Assembly: GCF_023101765.2 (NCBI RefSeq)
Contig: NC_064216.1
Location: 1,488,001-1,552,000 of the forward strand
DNA length: 64,000 nucleotides
Source of the DNA: Spodoptera frugiperda
Lineage: Eukaryota; Arthropoda; Insecta; Lepidoptera; Noctuidae
Direction of reading: 5' to 3'
A model generated the notes under the pieces. It did not search any database. It was not told the DNA's origin and saw only the letters and a list, made by a program, of their open reading frames with translations. Below, in pieces: positions 36,101 through 47,180 of the stretch. Each line of letters starts with the position of its first letter. The first letter of the stretch is position 1. The position numbers were made by a program, and so were the translations under genes.

Positions 36101-39100
36101 ATGTGGAGATCGCGTCTATGATCTTTAATTATCAGAAGAGATAATTAGAGAAGTAAAGACAAGAGAGTAGGTGGAATATCCACCATGAAGCGGTGGTACA
36201 TCGTTGATAGTCTTGAGGTTCGATGATGGAAAGGACTAGGGGGAATCAAGTTGTGTAATTCCCCCGCACACTCTCCGAAATGTACCTACGCAGTATGTTT
36301 ACGTTGTATTTTATTGTTATAGTCATGTAGTTAACGATAAGATGAATTTATTCTAGACTACAGACATCAACCTCGATTAGGGTCAGGCACCAAATCACAA
36401 CCTACTTGGGATGAGGCCAAGTTAAATAAGGTTATATATTCCTTTCAATATCATAATAATATCTTCAAAAATATAATCTTCGTATGGAAATATTTTCGTT
36501 TACTGTTTATCGATTTGGCTATTTCATATAAGAACGGATGATTTGGCCCAATTTTTAATATACATACGACTATAAAAGTAAAGTTAAATCGGATTTACAA
36601 CTACTTGTTTTCTCACTTCTCCTAAATTTTAAGGAACCCTAAGCTAAGATAGGTGACATTTAACGTCACTTTCATTTCCACCAACATAAAAGTGACACAG
36701 ACACCTAACAGTCTTCTTCTATATCTTAATACTAGTCCACATTAACTTTTACTACCGTACTCAGTCATTAAAGAATGACTTAAACTATTCCTTAGTAACG
36801 ATTTTGTTTCGAAAACAATTACTAAGGACTGGGTTAAGTAATTATTAAATAACTCTGAGTACGGCGGTTAGTCATGTAAGAAATCTATACTAATATTATA
36901 AAGCTGAAGAGTTTGTTTGTTTGAACGCGCTAATCTCCGGAACTACTGCTAAGCTAAGCTAAGCTTAGCTTCTGGTCCGATTTGAATAATTCTTTTTGTG
37001 TTAGGTAGTGCATTTATCGAGGAAGGCTATAGGCTATAAAACATCACGCTATGACCAACAGGAGCTAAGCAGAGCGGGTGAAACCGCGCGGAAGTAGCTA
37101 GTAAATAGTAAGTTTGTAGTTTTGTTACCTCACCTGTGTATCGAAGCCGAGCTGCCAGGCGCGCTCGACGAGCAGCTGCAGGCGCGGGATGGACGGCACG
37201 CAGTCGCAGTCGCGCTCCCGCTCCAGGGTGCCGCTCAGCAGGGACACGTACTGCGGGTGCCGCATCAGGGACGACAGCACCATTTGCATGTTCCTGCCAA
37301 ATATAGTTGTGTTATAATAACTGAAATGTTAAAATATATCGTTATAAAACACATGTAAAGGTGGTATGTTTGGATCATCTGATCCTATTAAACAGAGACC
37401 AAGAAGCTGTGTGCTGAGATCTGTCAGACCCTGGAGGAGGCCCTATGCCCTTTTTTTGATAGGGATCGGATATCGAACGACTGCTCCGCCCTCGCTGAGA
37501 CGAGAGGCAATGTCAGACTTTTACTGACTAAAAACCACCCCGTTTCTACTCTTGTTTCGAGTTAGAGCCCCGGTAAATCCTTTTAGCCTTAGACCTGACG
37601 AAACAAGGGACATAAACAGCTCTATTGTAATTTAATCTCGTATCTTGTTTTTACAAATAAATATTAGACTACTTTATCTAAAAACAAAACGTGTATTACC
37701 TGTATCCACACCCCCAGCCCCTGTCTCCGTAAGTGCTGGCGTAGTGGTCCACCGCACTGCACAGGTACGTCTTCACTATGCTTGGGTTCTGAGCATTCAG
37801 TTGAGCTATCCTCTCTAAGAGGCCTGCAAAAAAAAGCATTAATTAGTTAATTTGATCGAAAATCTTATAAGGAGCGCTAGTTATTGGTCCCATATCAAAT
37901 ACCAGTCTTTTTTATAGTATACGCAAATTAACAGACGGATCCTGATGGTAAGCAATCGACGCCGCCCATGGCCCGCATACCACGCCGCATGGCAAGCCCG
38001 AAACACCACAGGCGTTACAAGTGTGTTGCCGGGTTTTGGGGGTTAGGAATGTAAGGGTTGTTTAAGAGGAGATTTGGGATTGGGAATATTAGGGATGGGG
38101 GTAATTGGGCCTCGGGTAACATCATTCACACAACAAACATGCTTGTGTTTTGTTGCGTTATTTCACGTCAGTTTTCTGTGAGACTTGGTACCGAAGCATG
38201 GCTCTCCCACACTTTTACCCTTACTGATAGCTTGCTTCTTAACTAACTTAAAGTAAATGCCCACACATCTGAGTCAAGATAAAATATTGTTTTTACAGAG
38301 AGGCATTTATAAAACGAGAAGAATAAAATACATTTTTTATTCTAATTACAATTCTGTTTGGAACTGACCAGTGGTCCTTGATGAGCCAGTATCAGTTCCC
38401 GAGGCCGCAGCCCTGCGTAATCCGAGGCTGCGCTCGTAGTATCCCGCTACAGACAGGGCTCCGCTGTACACTGCTCGCTTGAGACTGTTCGTTGCCCGGT
38501 GAGTGTAGCCTTCTTCATCGTCTTCCTCCATGCCGTATTGTGCCTGGGTAAAGCAATATTGTAATAATCAATTTATTTATAAGTATATTTACTATGATAT
38601 TTTGTTCTATAATGTGTCACTGTGTGCAGGGTTTTAATGTTTTAAGTACTTTATTATTTATTTATTGATTGAACCATTACTTTGACAAATGTTATTGAAG
38701 TTTGGCTAAGTTTAAAATACAGAATTCTCTTTGAGTTATAGAACTAGATAGCTAGGTACAGAACAGGTATCTTAAGTAAAATTAAGTTTATGCATATAAA
38801 ATAAGTCCTTAGTTTCAACAAGATAAGAACCATTTCTCTAAAAGACACATAATAAAAATTCATTATGCCTCACCTAGATCTGAGTTATCGGAAACCACAA
38901 CATAATTAATTTAATGTTATGAATTATATAAACAAATAAAGTTACCCGTAACAACTGGAATTCATGTTCCTCTCTATTTCTCTGTGCCTCCCTCTCCGCT
39001 GCTGATAGACCAGATGTCGCTCCACACTCCTCTCCTCTCTCAAAGTGTTCCTCAATATGCTGGATCTAGAACAAAAATAATATTAGTCAGTAATTTTCCT

Positions 39101-41958
39101 AAAAATACTTTTGTTTCTTGTGTATTAATTGTCGTATTTAACTAAAGATTGTTGCCAAGGACCAAAAACCAACTATAAAAATTTTACTTTTTCACTTTTA
39201 CTCCTAATTTATGGATGGAAAAGATGCTACTTGAACTTATTTAAGCAAATGCTTAATGTGTCTCAGCCTGCTGGGATACATTTTTAGTGTGCATTCAAGA
39301 TTACAGGATGGACAGAGTTTATAGCACAATTTTGTTAATAAAATATCAACAAAAACTGTTCCTACTTTAGTTTAGATAGTAAAGATTACAAAAATATTCA
39401 AAATTATTAACAATAATAATTTATTATTGATTCTTACAAGCTCGTGTTGTGACAGCGGCAGTGGCTGGCAGCAGACCGGACAGTTGCTCACCGGACTCTC
39501 CTCCATCATCACCACATCCTCGTTGCATGACGCATTGTCCACCTGGTCCTGCACAGACAAGTTCATTAGCTTTATAGTTTAGTAGTAACTATTTAGTAGG
39601 TCCCTAGGTACCAGGTAAGTTAAGAGAATGTTGGTAGAGAAAGCTATTGGGCATGAAGCCGTTCGTTTTGTACACAAAGCATTGAATAAATAATAAAAAT
39701 AAATGAGTTCGGGTTATTTTGATCCACTGGAGTAACTTTGATCCAAATCCTAACCAATAGGAATCTAGAACAAAGCATACATAGTTTTTCATTGTTCTAA
39801 AAGTTTGGGTTGATATTACCCTAATGGTTGACCCTATCAAACAAACCCGATTTTATGGTACTTCTTGGGTTTTTTCTAATATTTTTAACTGTAATATCTT
39901 TTGTCGTGTTCTAGTGTGAATGTTTGGAATAAACTCGAGGGAATAGAGTGATAGTTTATTAAACTGATGAAATAGTTCACCTACATTAGTGACAGACAGA
40001 CTAATACTAATGGAATTGAAGTTTTGACCTACTCTACTTATTAAAAATGTAGTCTGATTAGATTATAATACTCACGGCTTTCTGTGGACTCAATATGTCT
40101 CGATGTTCTACATTTACATGGACTTCAATTTCGTTGGCGTGTGCGAATTCTCTCTCACAAATTGGGCATTGGTATGATGAACTGTGGGGCCCAGGTGACA
40201 TGGCCATCGCGCTCAAAGCCAGCGTCGGATTGTCCAGGGTTATCGTGGGGTTCGTCAACCCCAACGTCGGGTTGTTCGAATTAGCATTAGCATTTATCGA
40301 AGGCGACGTAAGATCGAAGTGAGCACGATTTATATGTTCCTCTAATTTTCTTGGACATGTTGACGTGAAATCACATAAGAGACACTGCAAATAAATTTCG
40401 TATGTTCACTTTACCGAAATAAGTTGTTTTCAATACGGTTTTAATTTATTTTCAAAGTTTATTGTCGAATTTTTCTTTATCAAAACAATGTTCGCGGGTA
40501 ATAAACACAACGAGATTTGACAGTTCGAAAATGACGTTACAAATTTTGACAATAAACAATACGATAATGAGGTATAGTTTTTTTTTAATAGACTAGAGGT
40601 AATGCAAAGGAATTTTATTGAAGTAACGGTTCCTAAAAAAGGTTCTAATCTTACCTGTACTGAAGGGCTTGGTGTAGGAGCACTTTTTTTAGGTGTATTA
40701 GGTTTTAATTTTAAAGCTAATTGAGACCTAAGAGGTGATCCTTGCCCGGCACTAGCCATTGACAACTGCAAATTAAAAGGTAAGATAATAATTGGTGTCA
40801 GAAAATTAAGACTTTCATCTTTATTAGTGCCTAAATTATTACCTTATTTTTATTTGGTGACCCCTCGTAACTACCTGAACTATTATGACTTGGACTAGAA
40901 ATCGCACCTGAAATAAAAGTACCTATTGTTAATTTGTTTCATAAAAATACCTACATACCTATTCGAGAAAGCAAAAACGTCTAAATTAGGATACCTTTTC
41001 TATCAATTCCATTGACATCACCGTCATAAGAATTTTGTCTGCTTTGAGCCTTTTTAGGAACCACACCATTACTAATATTGATATTTTTCAGTCCATTGAC
41101 AAGATTAATATTTTTTGGAGACCGTGAACATTTTTCTTCTTCTTTCTCACTCTTACTATAGCTCTCCTTTTCTTGGTACCCGTTATAATAGTTGAGGTTT
41201 TTGGAAATAGCTCCGTTGTGATACTGCGTCGAATTGTCTGGACTGTGCCACCCATTTATTGACCCTGGCGTATTGTAGCTACAACTATCTGTTGTCGTCA
41301 TTTTTGAGTCTTCGTCGAAACTGGAAAAAAATCAATTGTTAATCTAAAGTCTTTTATAGTACACAAAGTTTGTGGGGCTCCATGCTCCATCGGGCTCCAC
41401 CTAAGAAGGAACGCAAAAGTTACATCCAGAGAACTTGAAAATTGTTCGTGTAGGTACGAGTATTCTCAAATTTCCATCAGGCTTTCTTTTAAAGTAAGCA
41501 AATAAAATTGCAACGTTAACAGGCAGCATAGGTTATCTGTGAAACTTTAACCAAGTAGATCAGATCTTCGGTAATAGGTAAAATTCGTACTGTTCCTCTA
41601 ATAACAGCCTCAGATCAAAATATCTACAACTGTAAAAATATCCGTCTGAAACCCTTAGAGGAAAAAGAAAATGAAAACCTTACCTCGGGCTTTGGTCATC
41701 AATAAACGCCATGAGCTCCCTCTCAGGAGTCAAATAATGCAGATGGGCCTTCTGAACATGTCCCACTAACTGCGGTTGTGGTACCGCACAATCGCAAAAC
41801 GGGCATTCTGGTCTTCCATTGACATGAGCTTCTAAAGTATGGGATCTCATGCCCTCATCCGTCAGGCCTTCCGCACCGCAAAGCTCACACGTGTAGGGAA
41901 ATGGGCTGGTCGACATTTTGCCCGACGAAGGCGACACTTTGTTTGTTTTTGAAGCCAT
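33082..41958 (-). CDS. ZUP1: ZUP1/ZUFSP: UFSP-like, K63-specific deubiquitinase
   Basis: This is a cysteine peptidase of family C78 that in animals cleaves Lys63-linked ubiquitin chains and acts in genome stability. Exons (transcript order): 41684-41958, 40995-41320, 40843-40907, 40655-40765, 40076-40384, 39438-39548, 38946-39065, 38369-38543, 37700-37823, 37134-37293, 35790-35881, 35118-35248, 34515-34603, 33621-33761, 33082-33117. Splice sites are GT-AG and phases match throughout; the total is 2265 nt, 754 residues. C2H2 fingers use C24/C27/H40/H45, C52/C55/H67/H72, C260/C263/H276/H281, C332/C335/H348/H353 and C385/C388/H402/H406. A MIU-like charged helix spans about 421-445 (EREAQRNREEHEFQLLR). 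The catalytic Cys is C536 in GDRGWGCGYR, His H668 in LQHQGHSRT, Asp D689 in LLVLDPS. The human protein has 578 residues; the extra length is mainly an Asn/Ser-rich linker (about 93-259) and NPTL-type repeats between fingers 3 and 4. The start follows an AAATGG context. Confidence 0.95.
33621..33761 (-). CDS. ZUP1: ZUP1 coding exon 14
   Basis: 47 residues in phase 0 with the conserved RARQYQLLAVKGDI. It is very GC-rich, with an Ala/Leu/Arg-rich helix before the QYQLLAV strand. Confidence 0.93.
33988..34186. repeat. probable repeat in ZUP1 intron 13
   Basis: CACTAGCGAACCCAGCGAAC resembles the CACTAGCGGACCCGACAGAC at the window end (63951 on). The downstream ggttcgtgcgttctggagtt and aggaaggaaaacccgactta modules are of a type I associate with lepidopteran interspersed repeats. 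The class is uncertain. Confidence 0.4.
34335..34462 (+). mobile_element. degraded Helitron-like (Lep1-type) repeat
   Basis: CTGAAGATTTTGTTTGTTTG, then GGCTATAAAACATCACGCTA, then a terminal TAGCTAGTA: a shortened version of the 36885-37106 element. Confidence 0.45.
34515..34603 (-). CDS. ZUP1: ZUP1 coding exon 13 (catalytic His and Asp)
   Basis: It encodes HSRTIIGYEKHKDGKATLLV and LDPSHSPAQ. H668 is the first full codon and D689 lies in LLVLDPS, 21 residues later, the same spacing as in human ZUP1. Confidence 0.93.
35118..35248 (-). CDS. ZUP1: ZUP1 coding exon 12
   Basis: It encodes CQLIDFHKPTSADGSHPALF, DWVLRYF and the LYLQHQG that leads into the catalytic His exon. Flanking phases are 2 and 1. 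Confidence 0.93.
35790..35881 (-). CDS. ZUP1: ZUP1 coding exon 11
   Basis: It encodes GSEQLGSKLYNTRKWIGACE and VVTVLSSLRI. The KWIGACEV segment is a C78 peptidase landmark. Confidence 0.93.
35983..36083 (+). repeat. interspersed repeat A fragment
   Basis: GTGTGGGAGTGTCATTCTTC and GCCGGCTCGACTGGAGTGAT match the left third of repeat A. It ends where the LTR fragment begins. Confidence 0.65.
36084..36170 (-). mobile_element. LTR/primer-site fragment of an LTR retrotransposon
   Basis: On the - strand the sequence reads an LTR-like end (ATCTCCACA), one T, then TGGTGACCCCGACGTGA (36100-36084), the tRNA-Trp primer site also used by the element at 16434. No matching second LTR or coding part was found, so this is a remnant in ZUP1 intron 10. 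Confidence 0.55.
36168..36282 (-). mobile_element. reverse-transcriptase C-terminal fragment of a non-LTR element
   Basis: On the - strand the translation includes FHHRTSRLSTMYHRFMVDIP, closely like FHHRTTRQSAKSHRFMVDIP at 57025-57085 (+). It is truncated on both sides and adjoins an LTR fragment. Confidence 0.5.
36747..36873. mobile_element. hairpin MITE family H copy
   Basis: The arms (taccgtactcagtcattaaag and ataactctgagtacggcgg) and the TTTTGTTTCGAAAACAATTA centre match the 20893-21017 copy. It lies in ZUP1 intron 10. Confidence 0.7.
36885..37106 (+). mobile_element. Helitron-like repeat (Lep1-type)
   Basis: It begins CTATACTAATATTATAAAGC, contains TTTGTTTGTTTGAACGCGCT and GGCTATAGGCTATAAAACAT, and ends with GTGAAACCGCGCGGAAGTAG then CTAG. 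A short hairpin just before a CTAG end fits the 3' end of non-autonomous Helitrons described from Lepidoptera (from memory, not searched). It has an internal GCTAA tandem expansion at about 36950-36972. It ends 28 bases from a ZUP1 exon. Confidence 0.55.
37134..37293 (-). CDS. ZUP1: ZUP1 coding exon 10
   Basis: It encodes NMQMVLSSLMRHPQYVSLLS and SIPRLQLLVERAWQLGFDTQ, core of the C78 peptidase fold immediately after the catalytic Cys. Confidence 0.94.
37430..37590 (-). repeat. interspersed repeat B copy
   Basis: A reverse-oriented copy in ZUP1 intron 9: gagacgagaggcaatgtcag, then tactgactaaaaaccacccc. Confidence 0.6.
37700..37823 (-). CDS. ZUP1: ZUP1 coding exon 9 (catalytic Cys)
   Basis: It encodes LLERIAQLNAQNPSIVKTYL and STYGDRGWGCGYR; the Cys of WGCGYR (C536) is the predicted nucleophile. 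Confidence 0.95.
37930..38215 (-). repeat. interspersed repeat A copy
   Basis: It runs from CAGACGGATCCTGATGGTAA through AACACCACAGGCGTTACAAG to GAAGCATGGCTCTCCCACAC, in ZUP1 intron 8. It accounts for a spurious 62-residue open frame. Confidence 0.75.
38369..38543 (-). CDS. ZUP1: ZUP1 coding exon 8
   Basis: It encodes AQYGMEEDDEEGYTHRATNS through SGTDTGSSRTT. AQYGM continues the MIU-like helix, and the rest is the helical segment before the peptidase domain. Confidence 0.92.
38946..39065 (-). CDS. ZUP1: ZUP1 coding exon 7 (MIU-like helix)
   Basis: It encodes IQHIEEHF, which completes finger 5 (H402, H406), and AAEREAQRNREEHEFQLLR, a charged ubiquitin-binding MIU-like helix. Confidence 0.92.
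39438..39548 (-). CDS. ZUP1: ZUP1 coding exon 6
   Basis: 37 residues in phase 0, an acidic stretch DVVMMEESPVSN and the first half of finger 5 (CPVCCQPLPLSQHEL). Confidence 0.92.
40076..40384 (-). CDS. ZUP1: ZUP1 coding exon 5 (fingers 3 and 4)
   Basis: It encodes CLLCDFTSTCPRKLEEHINR, an NPTL-type degenerate repeat linker (NNPTLGLTNPTITLDNPTLA), and YQCPICEREFAHANEIEVHV. It is the largest zinc-finger exon. Confidence 0.93.
40655..40765 (-). CDS. ZUP1: ZUP1 coding exon 4
   Basis: 37 low-complexity residues (LSMASAGQGSPLRSQLAL to APTPSPSVQ) in phase 0. No domain. It joins in frame to the finger 3 exon. Confidence 0.85.
40843..40907 (-). CDS. ZUP1: ZUP1 coding exon 3
   Basis: A short Ser/Asn-rich exon (AISSPSHNSSGSYEGSPNKN) that fits the flanking phases. 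It could be alternatively used. Confidence 0.8.
40995..41320 (-). CDS. ZUP1: ZUP1 coding exon 2
   Basis: 108 complete residues of an Asn/Ser/Lys-rich linker (FDEDSKMTTTDSCSYNTPGS to GDVNGIDRK). No known domain, and rapid divergence is expected. The phases and the open frame support it. Confidence 0.85.
41684..41958 (-). CDS. ZUP1: ZUP1 coding exon 1 (start; fingers 1 and 2)
   Basis: The ATG is at 41958-41956, just inside an acceptor (TTTTACAG) that implies a non-coding upstream exon. It encodes PYTCELCGAEGLTDEGMRSH and ECPFCDCAVPQPQLVGHVQK. Confidence 0.92.
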
Positions 41959-41989
41959 TTCTGTAAAATGAGATGACTTTAAGTAGTCT

Positions 41990-42125
41990 GCGGACTGCCT
42001 AGCGGGTTACCGGGGCTTTGGCTCGAAAAGCAGGAGCAGGAATCGAGTGGCTTTTAGTCAGTGAGAGTCTGACACTTCCTCCAGCCTCGCCCAAGGCGGG
42101 ATACGTCATTGAATGATGATTTTCC
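41990..42125 (+). repeat. interspersed repeat B copy
   Basis: TGCCTAGCGGGTTACCGGGG, then gagagtctgacacttcctcc. It lies in the 5'UTR intron of ZUP1. Confidence 0.65.
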
Positions 42126-42129
42126 CTCT

Positions 42130-44048
42130 TAAAAAAGCTACTTAGGTAATCTACAGTACGATTGAACAACAAAATTATGAACTTGTAATGTCGTAAGCTT
42201 TAAACTAATGCCGCAAGACTCCGCAAAAAGGCACCAAAGAGATTTTACACATGTCACATAACGATTTGAAGATTTCTTAAAATTAAAAAAAAAACAAAGA
42301 TGATGTTTTAATAAAAAAAGAACAACGTGATGATAACAAAAATTACATCTAAATTGCTGTTTAATTAATTTGTATTCCAACGTAAAGTATAATGAAGGAA
42401 ACAAAACTACAAAACAAATTCTTCCCTACATATTTTATACCTAAACATCAGCATTGTGTGCGCAAAACGCGTTAAAAATGTTCCGAAACTCAATTCGCAA
42501 TTTTATAAGTAGTTTAATGTTCGCGTTTAACGTTTAACATCATTAATTTGGTCGCGAAACCGTCTGCTGCTGCTATGAATACTAATTTTTATGTGGTTAG
42601 TAAACTTTAATAAACGTCACGTCAAAATTGACGATAGACCAGAAATTATTTAGTGGTAGGAACTTTTAGCTTATTATGATTTTAATGTGTCTTGGTAGGA
42701 GAGATAAAAAGAAATGCAGGGCCAGCTGTCCGTACAGTGATGGTTTCTGTCGTAACTCAATGTCAAGAGGCAAGGTATGGCTATTTTTCTGTCTAAGAGA
42801 CCGATAAATCATTAATAAATAGATACCTAATCAAGAATTAGAATAGTAGAATTTCGACCTTGAATACCTTTTAAGTCAGTCAACAGCCAAAGGCACAGCG
42901 TATGTAACATTAGGAACGTACCAATACCTATACAAAATTACTTATTTAGGTATTGGTATTTTTCGCAAAATCTGAATAAGATGCTAATAGACTGATATTT
43001 AGTAAAACTATCAGACTGAATATATGGAATAGAATCTGGTGTAACTTTGCGGAAATCCATGCTACACTAAATATATTAGATTTTTAGTTTTAATTCTTCT
43101 TAATATTACCTATAGACTATACTTACATTAGACTGAACTTAATCAGACACTACGAAACAGACTTTTCCACTTTTAAAACTAGGATAAAAGTTCCAAAAGC
43201 GAGTTTAATTTGAAAAAAAAAATCCTAAATCCGGCCGATGCGTACATGTAAGCTCATAAACGTTACGGTAAATTGGTTGCGGAAAACATAAATTTTCGTT
43301 TAGGAAGTGACCTATATCCAGCCAGTGATACGTTAAGCTTAAATCAGGGCCCCCGTCTCATAGACATTTTATTTAAGAAGTTTGTATTCTTGGCACGCAT
43401 TATTATCGATACCTAAGTAGATTGATACTAATGTTAGTCATTAAATTCAAATAGGGCAATCACTATTCTTCTTATTTCTTCTCTCATCTTTCCTTCTTCC
43501 TCATTCTAACGGTATTGCGATTCAAAATCATTCCCAAAAGTCATAATATTTTGATATTATTCCACTGTCATAAGGTTTTCCAAGACGCACACATGCTTTC
43601 CCAATAAAAACACATCTATTATCCACTTATGCCGCTTCAATAACATTCTTGATCCAATCTTATTGACCTAAATAAATAATCTACGTAACTTTACCGAACA
43701 AAAATAGAATAATATTGATTATGTAGATGTCTACAACGCACTTTGAATAGACCTTGATTCTGACCTTATATGTCTACAGTCCTAATGATCGAAAAATTGA
43801 TTTATTTTAATGATGAGCTCGCATAGAAACCGACCACAATAACTATATTGGGGCGAAAGTGTCAAATCGATAAAATTACCGCAGTTTTGTTTTCAAGGAA
43901 ATCGCGGAAACACGAATGGCAAACGAATAAATTACCAAAAGATATTAAACCTCCTTTATCACAGTTCGTCCAAGTTGGCTGAATAAATGTAAGACCATTG
44001 CGTAACATGCTTTATTCAGTAATAAAAACATCAAAATATAGATAATGT
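42130..44048. other. 5'UTR intron of ZUP1, no gene seen
   Basis: AT-rich sequence between the coding start and the likely first exon. I see no exon or clear repeat in it apart from the repeat B copy just before. Confidence 0.5.
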
Positions 44049-44054
44049 ACTCAC

Positions 44055-44277
44055 CGATTTATTTAGTATTTTATTGTCATAGAATAATCCAATTCCACTG
44101 TTTTTTGTCCGGAACACTATCTAATTGGTACAATTTCGTTAATATATGCGATTATAACTAGCATTTTTTAACATTAAAATTACAAATTATATTAATACTA
44201 CTGGCGATAGGTTGTGATTGCCGTCATTCATGAATTTTTTGGACATTGAAAAACAAGGATCGCTGTTACGCATGCGT
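44055..44277 (-). promoter_or_regulatory. ZUP1: likely non-coding first exon and promoter of ZUP1
   Basis: A strong donor (ATCG/GTGAGT) has its GT at 44054 on the - strand and would splice to the acceptor at about 41960. Upstream lies the palindrome ACGCATGCGT (44268-44277), an NRF1/Ewg-type core promoter motif fitting a housekeeping gene. The transcription start is not determined. Confidence 0.5.
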
Positions 44278-45505
44278 GTGTGTTGCCGACACACTGACGC
44301 ACCAAGCGGATATGTTTTGAACTTAATTTTTTGTTATTTACATTGTAATAATTAGGAAAATTCATATATTATATTGTATTAATTTGTTTATTTTATAATT
44401 TTGAGTTTAATGGTGTAGTTTTCTCATGTGGGTGAATGTTGCGCCCTCTATGCAGTATTGGTTGAAAGGTTTTCCTCACGCGAAGCCTTTTAAGGGTGGT
44501 AAAATATCATACGCGAAGTTAGTGTTTTACTGGAAATACGCTAGATGGAGTAGTTTTGTTTCGTTTGTTTGTATTTTCAACGTAGGTTCTGTTAGGTAGG
44601 TAGTGAAAGTTGAAGCTTCCAATATGATTTCGTTTTTTAAATTTTACTTAAAGATTTTTTTTTTAATAATTTTCCTAACTGGATCTTACTTTACTGAACT
44701 TAAACTCATAAATTAAGTATTATTTAATACTACATCTAAGTTAACATAAGTATATTCTTATAGCTTATATAAGTTCTATGAATATATCGATATTTCATAT
44801 TTTCGATCGATATTTTCTGGTCCCGTGTTGGGCGCCAATATAGTGTTAGTTTAAGTTATTCGTTTAACCATGACTTTTGGTGAGATATACCTACGTAAAT
44901 ATAACTTGTTATACAGGAAGTGATATGAATGCATCAACAGAAGAACTACTTTAAAGGTGATCAATCAAATCTTATAGCATAGAAATACCGAAAGGACATT
45001 TGTCGTCACACATTCAGTTATTATGAGTTTTCTAAAAATAAAAATGAACATACACATAGTCATAAAAGTATACGTAAAGCCATGAAGTTTCTGCGCAAAC
45101 ATTTTTAATAAAGAACAATACCTACCTAATTATGCCAAAGTGTTATGAGCTACAATAATACCGAGTTTCTAGTCAAAACACAAAACCTAGGTACCCAGTT
45201 TGCATACTATAACACTGTAGTATCATTTACCCAGCTCGACACGATTACATATTAAATTCATTTACAAAAAAAAGGAAAATAATGTAAAAAGAAAAACTCG
45301 ACGGAATGGCGGGAAAACGAGCCGCCATTGCATACATATTGGACGTTTATGCTAAACACCGCTTGTCACTCAAATAAAATAAAATATTGTTGCATTTTTG
45401 TCTTTGGAAGGTGGAAGGTATTCTCGCCTGTCGCACCGACGCTTTAAATGCAGATAGCCTTGTAAATTGTAATGCATAGTGGGATTTATGGAACGCGCCG
45501 GCAAA

Positions 45506-45806
45506 CGAGCAGACGTATCACCTGATGGTAAGCAATCGCCGCCGCCCATGGACACTTGAAACACCAGAGGCGTTACAAGTGCGTTGTCGGTCTTTTGGGG
45601 TTAGGAATTTAAGGATTGTTGGGGCATTGGGGATTGTAGGGTAATCGGGGATTGGGAAGATTGGGAAGGGTGGCATTGGGCCTCCGGTAACCTCAGTTAC
45701 ACGACGAAACACAACGTAAACGTTGTTTCACGTCGGTTTTCTGTGAGGCCGTGGTATCACTCCGGTTGAGCCGGCCCATTCGTGCCGAAGCATGGCTCTC
45801 CCACAC
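45506..45806 (-). repeat. interspersed repeat A, long copy
   Basis: This well-preserved copy of about 300 bp runs from GACGTATCACCTGATGGTAA to GAAGCATGGCTCTCCCACAC. It defines the family and explains two overlapping false open frames. Confidence 0.8.
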
Positions 45807-47180
45807 TAAAAATATTTCGTAAACTTGTAGCAGAATTTTTAGGTCCGGTTTCCAAGATAATTTAACTTGGGAATAATTTTAGGGTCTCATTAGCATAACA
45901 GTGGTTGTATAACAAATAGGAAAAGAGGTTAAGGAGCGGAAAAGGAGGTCGGTTGTAATGTGTAGACCAAGTTTGTTGTTTACGAGAAATGCTAAAATGT
46001 ATTACCAAAACAAGGCAAGATTAATTTGAATGTTGGGGAAACAAAGTGCTATAATAAAATAAACACAAATAAGCTTAGTTTGACAAGAGATACTAGTAAT
46101 AAGTATTATAGTTTTAATCTAAACTTGTTCAAGATCAAGTCTGGAGATCTAGTTTGTTTTACAGAGTAGTGTAATATAAAACTAATTAAGAAAATGAAAC
46201 GTTTGCTTTGACCGAAGTAATTTAATCTAGTTTATCCAGTAGGTAACCTAACTAGGTAAGATAAAAGCTAGGTACAACTATCACAAAATAAAAGGGTAAG
46301 TATCGTCATTGTAACCTATGCTAGCTTTAAACTTTAAACAGAAATTTGAGAACAACTCTGACATGCTTATTAATAGAAGGTTTGATTTAGTATGGGTAGG
46401 TTGTAGTACTTACCTCCAGTTTAAGCATGCATTCCTGTGCACAAGCGATACTTAAACTCATCTCGCGATGATGGGACAAATAACTATTACATAATTATAT
46501 TTAATTAGCCTGTCGTGTGCCGGAACGCGGATCCATCCGAGAAACAATTTATTTTCTATTTATTAAATTTCATTTATTTCAATCCAATTTAAGATCATAA
46601 TACATGTTTTTGCAAGATAATTTAAGCAGGCATAATAAATTGATATAATAATAAGGCAAGAAGTTCAAAATGTCACTAATAAAATAAACAAACAACATTA
46701 AATACCGGTCATACTACATATTGTGTCTTTCACACCGACAATCAAGAGGTTAATCTATAGTAGGTACCTATATGACGTTAAAAGAAAAGGTAACTAAAAG
46801 AAATACTACCTACAAATAAACTGGCTATAAAACATCGAGCCCAAGTTCCAACCCTTTACAAATACTTTATATTCAAACGAATTATTTGCAAAACTCCGGC
46901 CGTTGCCCCCAAGCGCGGGTTCGAACGTTTTACTTAATTTGAATTGATGACTGCTGCCATAGAGAATTGGTTAACATTAACATTACAATAAAGAAAAATA
47001 AAAATGTTTAATTCATTTGTTTATGGCAGTAAAGGTTTGTGTTATTTGATGTTTAATTAATCCATTAGTCAGATGTTTAATTTATTTTATTTTTTATTAA
47101 GGAATATTTACCGGACTGCGCGCTAAATATGAAGACTTAGTGAGGGCACATACATGGGTCTACTGCTTCAATTTTACGAT

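Noticed and set aside
45370..45712. two overlapping - strand open frames
   Set aside because: Both are translations of interspersed repeat A.
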